Shown here piece by piece: positions 26,040-34,772 of a stretch of 64,000 nucleotides of DNA (its first letter is position 1; the number at the start of each line of letters is the position of its first letter). This stretch comes from Amycolatopsis aidingensis (lineage in GTDB: Bacteria; Actinomycetota; Actinomycetes; Mycobacteriales; Pseudonocardiaceae): positions 4,934,001 through 4,998,000 of the forward strand of contig NZ_CP076538.1 of assembly GCF_018885265.1 (NCBI RefSeq), read 5' to 3'. A program made the position numbers and the translations under genes. The notes below the pieces were generated by a model. It was not told the origin of the DNA and did no database searches. It saw only the letters and a program-made list of their open reading frames with translations.

Positions 26040-26352
26040 GCTCGCGCTCCCTCCCGGATGTCATCGAATGTCATCTACCCACATCGTGCCTGGTCACGTT
26101 CTCATGAACGCACCGGCTGCGGCGAGGCTCGCCCCCCGACCCGTCGCAGCCGGTTGCCCACGCCACGGGGACCGTGAGGAGGAGCCTGCTGACCACGACC
26201 ACGTACCCGGGTGCGGCGGACGACCTGCTCCACGTTTTTGGCACGAAAGCGGGTGGAATAGCGCCACCAATGAATCAACAGTGAAAATCACCCCATTAAA
26301 TATGCGCGCGAACGGGAATGGCGATTACGACAAGAGGAGAAGAGGTGTCCCG
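26040..26352 (+). promoter_or_regulatory. Divergent control region of SLOG and lanthipeptide genes
   Basis: About 310 bases with no gene. From about 26270 the DNA becomes AT-richer (aatcaacagtgaaaatcacc, ccattaaatatg), consistent with a plus-strand promoter for the lanthipeptide operon; AGGAGAAGAGGTG at 26335-26347 is the precursor ribosome site. No operator repeat was seen. Confidence 0.45.
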
Positions 26353-26505
26353 ATGACAACGGTCCTCACCGGGGAACCAGGCGGCGTTTTCGATCTGGAT
26401 GTTCGGATGGAGACGGAGCGGATCTTGTCCGAGGCGGTGGCGTGCCAGACCGAGGACGGGTGTGGGCATACGTGCCAGATTTCCGCCTGTGTGTCGCAGC
26501 TGTGA
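26353..26505 (+). CDS. lanA: FxLD-type class I lanthipeptide precursor
   Basis: A 50-residue precursor with the leader box FDLDVR at residues 13-18, the F-x-L-D signature that recruits class I LanB dehydratases. The C-terminal region (about residues 31-50) is CQTEDGCGHTCQISACVSQL: four Cys (31, 37, 41, 46) and four Ser/Thr (33, 40, 44, 48), enough for up to four (methyl)lanthionine rings, plus a single Asp-Gly pair (35-36). ATG with AGGAGAAGAGGTG upstream. No obvious double-Gly leader cleavage site, and no protease gene is seen nearby. Directly followed by lanB. Confidence 0.9.
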   Translation: MTTVLTGEPGGVFDLDVRMETERILSEAVACQTEDGCGHTCQISACVSQL

Positions 26506-26586
26506 CTTTCTCGGGGTTGGGGCCTGGATTCGTTCCTGGCCCCGCCCCGGGCTCCACGTTTGCTGATAGGAACGGGAGGTGCGGGG

Positions 26587-29544
26587 ATGCCCGAGGTGGG
26601 CTACCGGCATCGCGGTACGGGGGTGCTGCGTGCGTCGGCGCAGCAGGTCACACCGGCGTGGTGGCCGGCCCTGTCCGATGCGCGGGATTGCCGCGCGTGG
26701 CTGGGTGAGGTGTGGCCGACGGTCGCGGTGGCGGTGCGGCATGCGAGCCCGGTGCTGGCCTGCGGGGTCGAGGCGATCCTGGCCGGGCGTCCGCGGTCTG
26801 GGCGGAAGGTGCGTCGCGCGGCCCTGGCCGTGGTCCGGTACGTGTTGCGTTTCCAGCGTTCGACCCCGTTCGGTTTGTTCGCCGGAGTCGCCCCGCTCAC
26901 GGTCAGCAGCACCAGCAGTGTCCGGTTCGGCCAGCAGCATCGGCCGGTCGCGCGGCCGGATCACCGGTGGCTGCACCAGGTGATCAACCGGCTGAAAGCG
27001 TGCTCGGAGCTGCTGGCGCAGCTGGATGTGGTGTTCCACGACGCGGTTGAGCGGCAGGGCGAGCGGCTCGTGCTGGCGGGGCCGGAGGTGGTGAGTGTCC
27101 GCTGCACCCCGGCGGTGCGATTCGTGCGTCGCCACGCGGCCGGTCCGGTCCGCGTCGGCGTGTTGGCCGAGGCGCTGGCGGCGGCGTTCCCCGGTGCTGG
27201 CGATGCGGCTGTGCTGGTGCGGTCGTTGCTGGAGCACGGTTTCCTGGTCAGTAGTCTGCGCGCGCCGAGTACGGTCACCGACCCGCTGGGCTTCCTTACC
27301 GATTCCTTGCAGGCGCTCGACACCGAGGGCACCGCGGTGGCGTCGCTGGTGAACGAGCTGGGCGAGATCCGCCGCGCACTCGATGGGCACAACCAGCACC
27401 CGTGCGAGCAGGCGCGGACCGAGCTGGCCGCACGGATGCAGGCGATCGCGGGCGTGCCGCGAGGGGTGTTGTCAGTGGACCTGCGGCTGGATGGCCAGGT
27501 GCGCCTGCCAGAGCGGGTGGTACGGGAGATGGAACGGGCCGCCGACGTGCTGGCCCGGGTGGCGCGGGAACACACTGGAAGCCGGGCGTGGCGGGAGTAC
27601 TTCACCGCGTTCTGCGAACGGTTCGGCACCGGCACCTTGGTCCCGCTGCGGCTGCTGGTGGACCCGGCCTGCGGCGTGGGCTGGCCGCAGGGCTACCCCG
27701 CCGGGCCCGCGCAGGGCGGGCGGCATGTGTTCTCCGAGCGGGACCGCCTGTTGCTGTCCTGGGCCGCCGAGGCCACGGCCGGGGGCCGGCGCGAATTCGA
27801 GCTCGACGCCGGGGCGGTTGATGCGCTGGCCGCCGTGGGCGGCAACCCGGAGGTCGCGCCGCCGCATGTCGACCTGGGCGCGCGGATTCACGCCGCCAGC
27901 ACTGCCGCGCTGGATCGGGGCGAGTTCCGGCTGACCGTGGCACCGGGCCGGGCCGCGGGCACTTTCTCCTCCCGGTTCACCCCGCTGGTTCCCGAAGCCG
28001 GGCTGGAGGCGGTGTTCGCCGGGCTGCCCACCATCACCGAGGGGGCGGTTGCGGCGCAGGTGTCCTGCGCGCCCCTGTATCCCGGTGGGGAGAACGTCGC
28101 CCGCGTCCCCCGCTGTCTGCCCGAGATCGTCTCCGTCGGCGAACACGAGCCCGCCGCGATCGGGGTGGACGACCTGGCGATCACCGCAACCCGCCACCGG
28201 CTGCACCTGGTCAGCCTGTCGCGCCGCCGGGTGGTCGAGCCGCTGGTGCTGCACGCGCTCGCGCCGAAGCAGCAGCCGCCGCTGGCGCGCCTGCTGGGCG
28301 AGCTGCCCGGGGCGCTGGGCACGGGGTGGCTGGGGTTCGACTGGGGTCCGGTGGCCGGGTCGTTGCCGTTCCTGCCGCGGCTGCGCCACGGGCGGGTCAT
28401 CCTGGCTCCGGCGCAGTGGCGACTCACCCGGCACGAGCTGCCCGCCGACACGGCTGGTCGGGACCGGGCGCTCGCCCGGTGGCAGGCGGCATGGGGGTGT
28501 CCGGACCGGGTGCAGCTGCGGGACTTCGATCAGCAGTTGCCGCTGGACCTGGCCGTGCCCGCGCACCGGGAGGTGCTCGCCCACCACCTGCACGGATCTG
28601 AGGAGGCCGTGCTGATCGAGTCCCCCGAGCCCGGCGCCGACGGGTGGCTGGAGGGCCGTCCGCATCTGGTGGTGCTGCCCCTGGCCTCCCGCCGCAGGCC
28701 GGAGCCCGCGCCACGGGTCGAGTCGTTGCCCGTGCTGACCCACCAGCACGGCCACCCACCCGGCTCGGCCCACTCGGGGTGGCTGTACGCCAAGCTCTAT
28801 CTGCCCGCGCACCGTGTGGATCGGCTGCTGGTGCACCAGCTGCCGGACCTGCTGGTCGAGCTGGGTGAGCGGGACTGGTGGTTCGTGCGCTATCCCCGTA
28901 CCCGCGACGGCGACGAACCGGATCACCTGCGGCTGCGCATCCGCACCACCGGCGACGCCGACAAGGTGCTCGCCGCCCTCACCACCTGGGCCGACCGGCT
29001 CCGCGAGGACGGGCTGCTGAGCCGGGGGGCGTTGGACACCTACTACCCCGAGACCGGCCGCTACCGCGCCATCCACGATGCCGAGCGGCTGTTCGCCGCC
29101 GACTCCCGGCTGGTGCTCGCCTGCCTCACCCACCGCCCAGGTGGGGTGTCCCCGGTCGCGGCCACCGGTCTGTCCCTGTTCGAGCTGGCCGCCGCGTTCC
29201 TCGGCGACCGGCAGCACGCCGCCGACTGGCTACACCACCGGGCACCCCGCGCTGTGCCCGGCCGGGCCGCGGTCGACCAGGTCATCCGGCTCGCCCGCGG
29301 CTGGCCGGACACCGCCGAGCCAGCCGAGGTGGCAGCCGCACACCGGGATCACGGCGAGGCGGTGCGCCGCTACCGGCACGCCCTGCCCGCCGACACCGAT
29401 CTCGACGCCTGTCTCCATGCGCTGCTGCACATGCACCACAACCGCGCCCTCGGCGTCGATCCAGAACTCGAGGCGGTGTGCCTGCGGCTGGCCCGGCAGG
29501 CCGCCACCACCTGGCACACCACCCACCCGGGGCGGTCGTCGTGA
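26587..29544 (+). CDS. lanB: Class I lanthipeptide dehydratase (LanB, full length)
   Basis: A 985-residue LanB, start ATG 26587 behind GGGAGGT. The N-terminal glutamylation domain carries the conserved RYVLRFQRSTPFGLFAGVAPL block (residues about 85-110) and later QVSCAPLYPGGENVARVPR. The C-terminal glutamate-elimination (SpaB_C/TIGR03891-like) domain starts near WLYAKLYLPAHRVDRLL and has RYPRTRDGDEPDHLRLRIR and YYPETGRYRAI. It uses glutamyl-tRNA to dehydrate Ser/Thr of the precursor. Full length suggests an active enzyme. Its stop overlaps the GTG of lanC. Confidence 0.93.
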   Translation: MPEVGYRHRGTGVLRASAQQVTPAWWPALSDARDCRAWLGEVWPTVAVAVRHASPVLACGVEAILAGRPRSGRKVRRAALAVVRYVLRFQRSTPFGLFAGVAPLTVSSTSSVRFGQQHRPVARPDHRWLHQVINRLKACSELLAQLDVVFHDAVERQGERLVLAGPEVVSVRCTPAVRFVRRHAAGPVRVGVLAEALAAAFPGAGDAAVLVRSLLEHGFLVSSLRAPSTVTDPLGFLTDSLQALDTEGTAVASLVNELGEIRRALDGHNQHPCEQARTELAARMQAIAGVPRGVLSVDLRLDGQVRLPERVVREMERAADVLARVAREHTGSRAWREYFTAFCERFGTGTLVPLRLLVDPACGVGWPQGYPAGPAQGGRHVFSERDRLLLSWAAEATAGGRREFELDAGAVDALAAVGGNPEVAPPHVDLGARIHAASTAALDRGEFRLTVAPGRAAGTFSSRFTPLVPEAGLEAVFAGLPTITEGAVAAQVSCAPLYPGGENVARVPRCLPEIVSVGEHEPAAIGVDDLAITATRHRLHLVSLSRRRVVEPLVLHALAPKQQPPLARLLGELPGALGTGWLGFDWGPVAGSLPFLPRLRHGRVILAPAQWRLTRHELPADTAGRDRALARWQAAWGCPDRVQLRDFDQQLPLDLAVPAHREVLAHHLHGSEEAVLIESPEPGADGWLEGRPHLVVLPLASRRRPEPAPRVESLPVLTHQHGHPPGSAHSGWLYAKLYLPAHRVDRLLVHQLPDLLVELGERDWWFVRYPRTRDGDEPDHLRLRIRTTGDADKVLAALTTWADRLREDGLLSRGALDTYYPETGRYRAIHDAERLFAADSRLVLACLTHRPGGVSPVAATGLSLFELAAAFLGDRQHAADWLHHRAPRAVPGRAAVDQVIRLARGWPDTAEPAEVAAAHRDHGEAVRRYRHALPADTDLDACLHALLHMHHNRALGVDPELEAVCLRLARQAATTWHTTHPGRSS

Positions 29545-30644
29545 CCGCACAGTCGCTGGCCGACGGGCCCGCCGGGCAGGCGCTGCTGGCGCTGGAACGC
29601 GACCAGGACGCCCGGGACTGGCTGGCCGCGATGGTGGCCGAGCCCGTGCGCGCCCACCCCGACGAGGTCAGCCTGTTCGAGGGAGCCCCCGCGGTCGCCT
29701 TCACCCTCGCCGCCACCCGCATGGCCGACACCCAGGACGTGCTGGACGGGCACGTCCGGTGGATCACCCGGGCGCGGTTGAAGGCCGCGCACCACCGCCT
29801 CGCCGCCGGGGCGCTAGCCGACACGCGCGAGTTCGACCTCATCTCCGGCCTCACCGGGCTCGGCGCCTACCTCCTGCGCCGCGGCGGAAACCACGAGCTG
29901 CTGCGGGACGTGCTGCGCTACCTGGTGCGGCTGACCCACCCCCACCGCGGCGGACTGCCCGGCTGGTGGGCACGCAGCGGCCCCACCGGTCCCGGCCCCG
30001 GGTGGCACGGCGGGCACGGCAACCCCGGCATGGCGCACGGCATCGCCGGGCCACTCGCGCTGCTGGCGCTCGCCATGCTGCGCGGGATCGTCGTATCCGG
30101 GCAGGCCGCCGCCATCGACCGCGTCGGCACCTGGCTGGACCGCTGGCGTTGCGGCACCCCACCCAGGGTGTGGTGGCCCGAGGCGATCACCCGCGCCGAG
30201 CACGACCGCGGCGAGGCCTTCCGACCCGGTCCGGGCCGGCCGAGCTGGTGCTACGGCACCCCCGGCATCACCCGCGCCCTGCACCTGGCCGGCCGCGCCC
30301 TCGACGACCCCGCACGGCAACACCTAGCTGAGGAGATCCTGGCGCTGTGCGTCACCGACGAAGCACAGCTGGCCCAGCTTGCGGACGTGTCGCTGTGCCA
30401 CGGGTGGGCCGGCCTGCTGCACACTGCCTGGCGCGCCAGCCACCACAGCGACCGCATCGCCACCGCTCTGCCCCGTCTGCTCCACGGACTCACCGACCGC
30501 CTGGCCCGCCGGCCACCGGCCGGGCAGGGACTGCTCACCGGCACCGCCGGGGCCCTGCTGGCCCAGCACGCCGCCCGCACCAACACGCCACCGGTCACCC
30601 GGTGGGATGCCTGCCTGCTGCTCAACGACGAAGGGACACGATGA
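29541..30644 (+). CDS. lanC: Lanthipeptide cyclase (LanC)
   Basis: A 367-residue LanC-like protein; GTG at 29541 overlaps the lanB stop (GTGA). The zinc site is visible: SWCYGTPG (Cys), SLCHGWAG (Cys, His), with the GNPGMAHGIAG loop carrying the catalytic His. It should add Cys thiols to the dehydro residues made by LanB. ATGA overlap with the methyltransferase gene keeps the three enzymes coupled. Confidence 0.92.
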   Translation: MTAQSLADGPAGQALLALERDQDARDWLAAMVAEPVRAHPDEVSLFEGAPAVAFTLAATRMADTQDVLDGHVRWITRARLKAAHHRLAAGALADTREFDLISGLTGLGAYLLRRGGNHELLRDVLRYLVRLTHPHRGGLPGWWARSGPTGPGPGWHGGHGNPGMAHGIAGPLALLALAMLRGIVVSGQAAAIDRVGTWLDRWRCGTPPRVWWPEAITRAEHDRGEAFRPGPGRPSWCYGTPGITRALHLAGRALDDPARQHLAEEILALCVTDEAQLAQLADVSLCHGWAGLLHTAWRASHHSDRIATALPRLLHGLTDRLARRPPAGQGLLTGTAGALLAQHAARTNTPPVTRWDACLLLNDEGTR

Positions 30645-31885
30645 ACCACGCCACCACCAGCTCACCCGCCGACCTGCGCGAGACCATGATCACCAGCGTC
30701 AAGCAGGCCGGGTACGCCCAGCGCCCCGAGGTCGAACGGGCACTGCGCCGGGTCCCGCGGCACGAGTTCGTGCCCGAGGCCGACCTGGATACGGCCTACG
30801 ACCCCTGGCAAGCCGTCATCACCCACCGCTTCACCGACGGCACCGCTCTCTCCTGCGCCAGCGCGCCCTCCGTGGTCGCCATGATGCTCGACCAGCTCGC
30901 CGTCGAACCCGGCAACGCCGTGCTGGAGATCGGGGCCGGGACCGGCTACAACGCCAGCCTCCTCGCCGAACTCACCAACCAGGACACCCACGTGGTCACC
31001 ATCGACCTCGACGGCGGCGTCACCACCCACGCCACCCGCAACCTGGCCGCGACCGGCTACCACGGTGTCCGCGTCGTCACCGGCGACGGCGCGCTCGGCG
31101 TCCCCGAACACGGCCCCTACGACCGGATCATCGCCACCGTCTCCCCCTGGGACATCCCTACAGCCTGGTGGCAACAACTCACCCCCGGCGCCCGTCTCGT
31201 AGTCCCGCTGCGGTGGCGCGGGCAAACCCGCAGCGTCGCCTTCGCCCACCACAACGGGCGGCTGGTGGCCGACTCCATCGAACTGTGCGGCTTCGTCCCC
31301 CTCGTCACCGACGACGACGGCGAACTCTCCGCCCCCATCACCGCCGATGGCACCATTCACCTGCACTGGGACCGCGACCAACCGGTCGACCCCACGGTCC
31401 TGCACGGAGTCCTCGACCGGCCGAGCAACACCGCCTGGTCCGGCGTCAGCATCGCCGGAGACGAACCCCACGACGGCATCTGGCTACGCCTCACTGTCAC
31501 CGACCTCCGCACCTGCCGACTCAACGCCCCCGCCGATACCCCGCCCGAGATCTGCGCCCCCATCTCGCCGTTGCGCGCGCCCGCCCTCGTCGACGGAACC
31601 TCCCTGGCCTACCTCACCCTCCGCCGACACCAAGGCAGCGGACCCAGCCGCTGGGAACTCGGCGCCATCGGGCACGGACCAGCCGCCACCGAACTGGCCA
31701 CCCACCTCTGCGACGAACTCCGCGCCTGGTCCATCGATCGAGACCGGCGCAAACCCAACCTGACCGCCTACCCCGCCGACACCCCCGAGCATGAGCTGAC
31801 CGGCACCATCATCGACAAGGCCCACAGCAAGCTTGTCCTCACCTACGACACCGACGAACCACACGAGCACCGGTACCGTGCCTGA
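30641..31885 (+). CDS. PCMT-like methyltransferase, FxLD system
   Basis: A 414-residue enzyme. Residues 1-215 are a protein-L-isoaspartate O-methyltransferase domain: PRHEFVPEADLDTAYDP, the SAM loop VLEIGAGTGYNASLL, DGALGVPEHGPYDRIIATVSPW. The roughly 190-residue C-terminal extension (DGTSLAYLTLRR, GAIGHGPAATELATHLCDELRAW) is typical of the methyltransferase found only in FxLD lanthipeptide loci. Related enzymes methylate an Asp of the core so that it cyclises to a succinimide and opens to isoaspartate; the Asp35-Gly36 of this precursor is the likely substrate. Substrate assignment is inference. Confidence 0.88.
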   Translation: MNHATTSSPADLRETMITSVKQAGYAQRPEVERALRRVPRHEFVPEADLDTAYDPWQAVITHRFTDGTALSCASAPSVVAMMLDQLAVEPGNAVLEIGAGTGYNASLLAELTNQDTHVVTIDLDGGVTTHATRNLAATGYHGVRVVTGDGALGVPEHGPYDRIIATVSPWDIPTAWWQQLTPGARLVVPLRWRGQTRSVAFAHHNGRLVADSIELCGFVPLVTDDDGELSAPITADGTIHLHWDRDQPVDPTVLHGVLDRPSNTAWSGVSIAGDEPHDGIWLRLTVTDLRTCRLNAPADTPPEICAPISPLRAPALVDGTSLAYLTLRRHQGSGPSRWELGAIGHGPAATELATHLCDELRAWSIDRDRRKPNLTAYPADTPEHELTGTIIDKAHSKLVLTYDTDEPHEHRYRA

Positions 31886-31902
31886 TACGGAAACGGACGT
31901 TG

Positions 31903-32208
31903 ATGAACGAAAGCGCCGATCACGGCATAACCGGATCGTCAATCGAGATCGACAACCAGTGCTATGCACGTGCCGTGGTCCTTCGTGGAGGACTGCCGGC
32001 GTTGGCTATCGGCTACGGCGGCACTGACACGGTCTTGTCCGCCGGTCCACGGTTGCAGGACGCTGCGATAGCGAAAGAATTCGCCATCACTCTCGCCTCG
32101 GCAGCGTTGGCGTTCGCGGGCGGCTGCACCGTCCGTCTGACACAGAGACATAATCAGCACGAGCCCGCGCAGCCACGCCTCAACGAACACGACAGCCCGG
32201 ATCACTGA
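31903..32208 (+). CDS. Small conserved protein, paralogue of 15380-15661
   Basis: A 101-residue product from ATG 31903, 17 bases after the methyltransferase stop. Its middle (CYARAVVLRGGLPALAIGYGG, AKEFAITLASAALAFAGG) matches the product of 15380-15661. The hydrophobic second half could be one membrane helix. Location at the end of the lanthipeptide operon could mean a linked role (for example immunity), but the paralogue is not next to a lanthipeptide cluster. Function unknown. Confidence 0.6.
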   Translation: MNESADHGITGSSIEIDNQCYARAVVLRGGLPALAIGYGGTDTVLSAGPRLQDAAIAKEFAITLASAALAFAGGCTVRLTQRHNQHEPAQPRLNEHDSPDH

Positions 32209-32480
32209 CATCGCCTCGACGAGTGTCGATCCCTGACGGCGGATCATGTCCGATTCTCCGGCCCGAGGTAGCTGACGCTCCCGAGCGAGCAGGACACGAT
32301 CCATGATTCTTCAGTCCCTCGCCGCGTTGTTGATCTTATACGCGCCCGCTCGAATGTGACCCCAATCACCAGGGCCGGTTCTTGCGCAACCGTCCTGTAC
32401 GCACAGACCCTCGCGCTTACACTGAGCGTTCAGGGGGAACGGTCATGTAGCTGAGTTCGGCGATCGGGAGGGGACCGTAG

Positions 32481-33152
32481 GTGTCGGGGGGAGCCGAGGA
32501 GCAAGGTCGGCACGGACGACGGCCACGCACAGTGGACCCGGACGAGGTACCGAGGCAGGCGCCGGATGGCCTGTACCTGCTCACCACGCCTACGGGACAT
32601 GGCGGAGTCATCGAGTTGTGGACGCTCCGTGATGGAACCTCTGCCGTGATGGGTTACTCCTCCATCGGTCGGCTGATGGTGGCGTGCGGTAGCGGGCAGC
32701 CGTTCCGGCACATGGCAGCCGATGAGGTCGAATCGACCTGCGAATCGATAGGTGCCAAGGTCGTCGTTGTCGATACGGTGCCTCCCGGTGGCCGGCGGTA
32801 TCCCGAGGTCGATTCCCGGGACCAACCCGACTTGCCTCTCCTCGACGCCGAGGATCCGGACCAACCGGTCGTCTATGTGCCCTCACGGCCTTACCGTGCG
32901 GGTCAGCGCGATGCTGTGCTGGAGCTTCAACCGCATGAGGGTCGGCTGACACTGCTCGCCTACACCTCACGCGAACTACTGGAGGAAGGGTGCGGGCCGT
33001 ATCAGGCGTGGGTGTCGATTCCTTCTCACCTGCTCGAGGAAGCCGCCTGGCGGGTCGGGGCTGAGGCGGTGCTGTTCAACCCTGTCCTGTCGGAGGAGTC
33101 CAGACACGCCGCACCGGTGCTGGACTGGACCCGCCGCGACAACAACCGATAG
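32481..33152 (+). CDS. SAV_915/SseB-like protein of the WXG locus
   Basis: A 223-residue acidic protein (GTG 32481). It has two copies of a beta-alpha unit: GLYLLTTPTGHGGVIELWTLRDGTSAVMGYSS...GRLMVACGSGQPFRHM and VVYVPSRPYRAGQRDAVLELQPHEGRLTLLAYTSRELLEEGCGPYQAWVSIP. The repeated G-x-x-x-x-x-x-Y-S/T-S strand pattern fits the SseB/SAV_915 superfamily, found next to WXG-type genes in Streptomyces. It precedes the WXG genes by 11 bases, so is likely an operon head or chaperone. Moderately sure of family. Confidence 0.6.
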   Translation: MSGGAEEQGRHGRRPRTVDPDEVPRQAPDGLYLLTTPTGHGGVIELWTLRDGTSAVMGYSSIGRLMVACGSGQPFRHMAADEVESTCESIGAKVVVVDTVPPGGRRYPEVDSRDQPDLPLLDAEDPDQPVVYVPSRPYRAGQRDAVLELQPHEGRLTLLAYTSRELLEEGCGPYQAWVSIPSHLLEEAAWRVGAEAVLFNPVLSEESRHAAPVLDWTRRDNNR

Positions 33153-33163
33153 GAGCATCGCAC

Positions 33164-33505
33164 ATGGGTGGTAACGAGGGATTCAGCTACAGCACGGCCG
33201 GACTGGAAAGCGTGGTCAGCCAGCTACGCGAGGGCGCCCGGCACCTCGACGAAGCCAATGAAGCCGCGGTGGAGATGGTCGACGCCGGTGGTTCCTCGGA
33301 GATCGTGGGGAAGGCGCTCGCCGACTTGCTGATGTCGTCGGTCAACTCCGCGGCGACGATGGACAACGCCGCGGGCAAGGTCGATGCGGCGAAGGGCAGC
33401 TACCACGACATCGAGAACACCAACGAAGGCGCGATGCGCAAGAAGCAGCACGACATCATGGAGGACTATCCCGACGTGCACGACATGAATGTTCCGCTGA
33501 ACTGA
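33164..33505 (+). CDS. Small helical ESX/WXG-like protein
   Basis: A 113-residue helical protein with AGGAG before ATG 33164. It begins FSYSTAGLESVVSQLREGARHLDEANEAAVEMVDA and ends with an acidic tail (DVHDMNVPLN). Two long helices and the size fit an ESAT-6-like secreted or chaperone protein, although the central W-x-G is absent. It is followed by the WXG-containing protein after 28 bases. Type VII export is inferred from the pair. Confidence 0.6.
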   Translation: MGGNEGFSYSTAGLESVVSQLREGARHLDEANEAAVEMVDAGGSSEIVGKALADLLMSSVNSAATMDNAAGKVDAAKGSYHDIENTNEGAMRKKQHDIMEDYPDVHDMNVPLN

Positions 33506-33533
33506 TCCGGGCCACCAGGGAAGGGGGAGCGAC

Positions 33534-34760
33534 ATGGGACAGGCGCTGAACACCCAGGTCAACGGCAGTTCAGGAACCTGCGTCGAGGCCGCGGACTGGC
33601 TTGCCAAGCTCTACAGCCAAGCGCACCAAGCCGCGGCAGCGGCCGCCGGGGCGCGCGGCACGGCCGAGGCCGACTGGCACGGCCCCGCGCAGGAAGCGTT
33701 CCACGAGGCCACCACGAACGTGGACACGCACACGAGAGCCATCGCGGACCGTGCTTTCGAGTGCGAATGGGCGTTGCGGGACTTCGCTGACTCGCTGGAC
33801 TCCATCAATGCCAAGATGGACGACGCGCTGGCCAAGGCCACCGCGGCCGGCCTGCGGGCCGAAGGCCCCTTCATCATCGCCCCCGAGGCTCCCGCGGCAC
33901 CCAAGCTCCTTCCCACCGGCCCCTGCGGCACCGCCGACGCCACGGCGATCATGCAGCAGAACCAGGAAGCCATCGCCGCGTACAACAACGGGCCGCTGGC
34001 CACGTACAACGCCAAAGCCGCCGCCTACAACGAGTGCAAGGCGATCGTCAACCAGGCACGCAACCTGGAACAGACCGCGCACGAGACACTCCGCGCGGCG
34101 ATGGGCAAGGCAACCGAAACGGCGAACGACACGGTCTCCTCGCTGTTCACCTGGGTCTCCCAGACACGCAGCTACGTCGGAGGAGGAGAAAACTCCCGCC
34201 GTCTTGCCGCAGCCAAGGCCGAGCGCCTGTTCGCACAGTCAAAGTTCTTGAACGACTTCGCGCTCGGCGCGGTCTCCGACACCAACCCAGCTCAGCAACG
34301 CATCCTGAACAGGGCCGCGGAACTCGCCAACGACGGCGGCAAGCAACAGACCCGCGCGCAACAGTTCGAGAAGTGGGTAAAAATGATCCCGAAAGACGTC
34401 CGGGACGTTGTCACGCGCTATCCAGGACAAGGCGCGGTAGAGCGCCTGTCCGAGCACTCGAATGTGAAGGTCCCCGACTTCTCCTCCAGGATGCTGCGGT
34501 CGGTGCCCTACGTCGGTGCTGGCCTCACCGTGGTCAACGAATCAATCGGCGCAGCCAAGGGCGAACAGTCGTGGGGACGAGCCGCCGCCGACACAGCCGC
34601 GGCCATCGGCGGCGGCGCCCTCGGCGGGGCGCTGACCGGCGCGGTCGCCGGTAGCGCCTTCGGACCCTTCGGCACTGTCGTCCTGGGCCTGGCCGGAGGG
34701 TTCGGCGGCGCCATGTTCGCACAGGACATCGTCGCCGGCTTCGCAGGAGACGGGAAATAG
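33534..34760 (+). CDS. WXG-containing secreted protein with glycine-rich membrane-insertion tail
   Basis: A 408-residue protein. The N-terminal 100 residues form a WXG100-like hairpin with EADWHGPAQEAF at the turn. The middle is helical. The last 70 residues hold Gly/Ala-rich hydrophobic segments (AAIGGGALGGALTGAVAGSAFGPFGTVVLGLAGGFGGAMF), a glycine-zipper pattern known from membrane-active effectors. Strong ribosome site (AAGGGGGAGCGAC) before ATG. The adjacent two-helix membrane protein could be an immunity partner. Toxin activity is inference; no catalytic motif is visible. Confidence 0.65.
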   Translation: MGQALNTQVNGSSGTCVEAADWLAKLYSQAHQAAAAAAGARGTAEADWHGPAQEAFHEATTNVDTHTRAIADRAFECEWALRDFADSLDSINAKMDDALAKATAAGLRAEGPFIIAPEAPAAPKLLPTGPCGTADATAIMQQNQEAIAAYNNGPLATYNAKAAAYNECKAIVNQARNLEQTAHETLRAAMGKATETANDTVSSLFTWVSQTRSYVGGGENSRRLAAAKAERLFAQSKFLNDFALGAVSDTNPAQQRILNRAAELANDGGKQQTRAQQFEKWVKMIPKDVRDVVTRYPGQGAVERLSEHSNVKVPDFSSRMLRSVPYVGAGLTVVNESIGAAKGEQSWGRAAADTAAAIGGGALGGALTGAVAGSAFGPFGTVVLGLAGGFGGAMFAQDIVAGFAGDGK

Positions 34761-34772
34761 GCGAGACACGAC

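Noticed and set aside
27472-29217. 581-codon minus-strand frame opposite lanB
   Set aside because: Antisense shadow of a strongly supported dehydratase gene.
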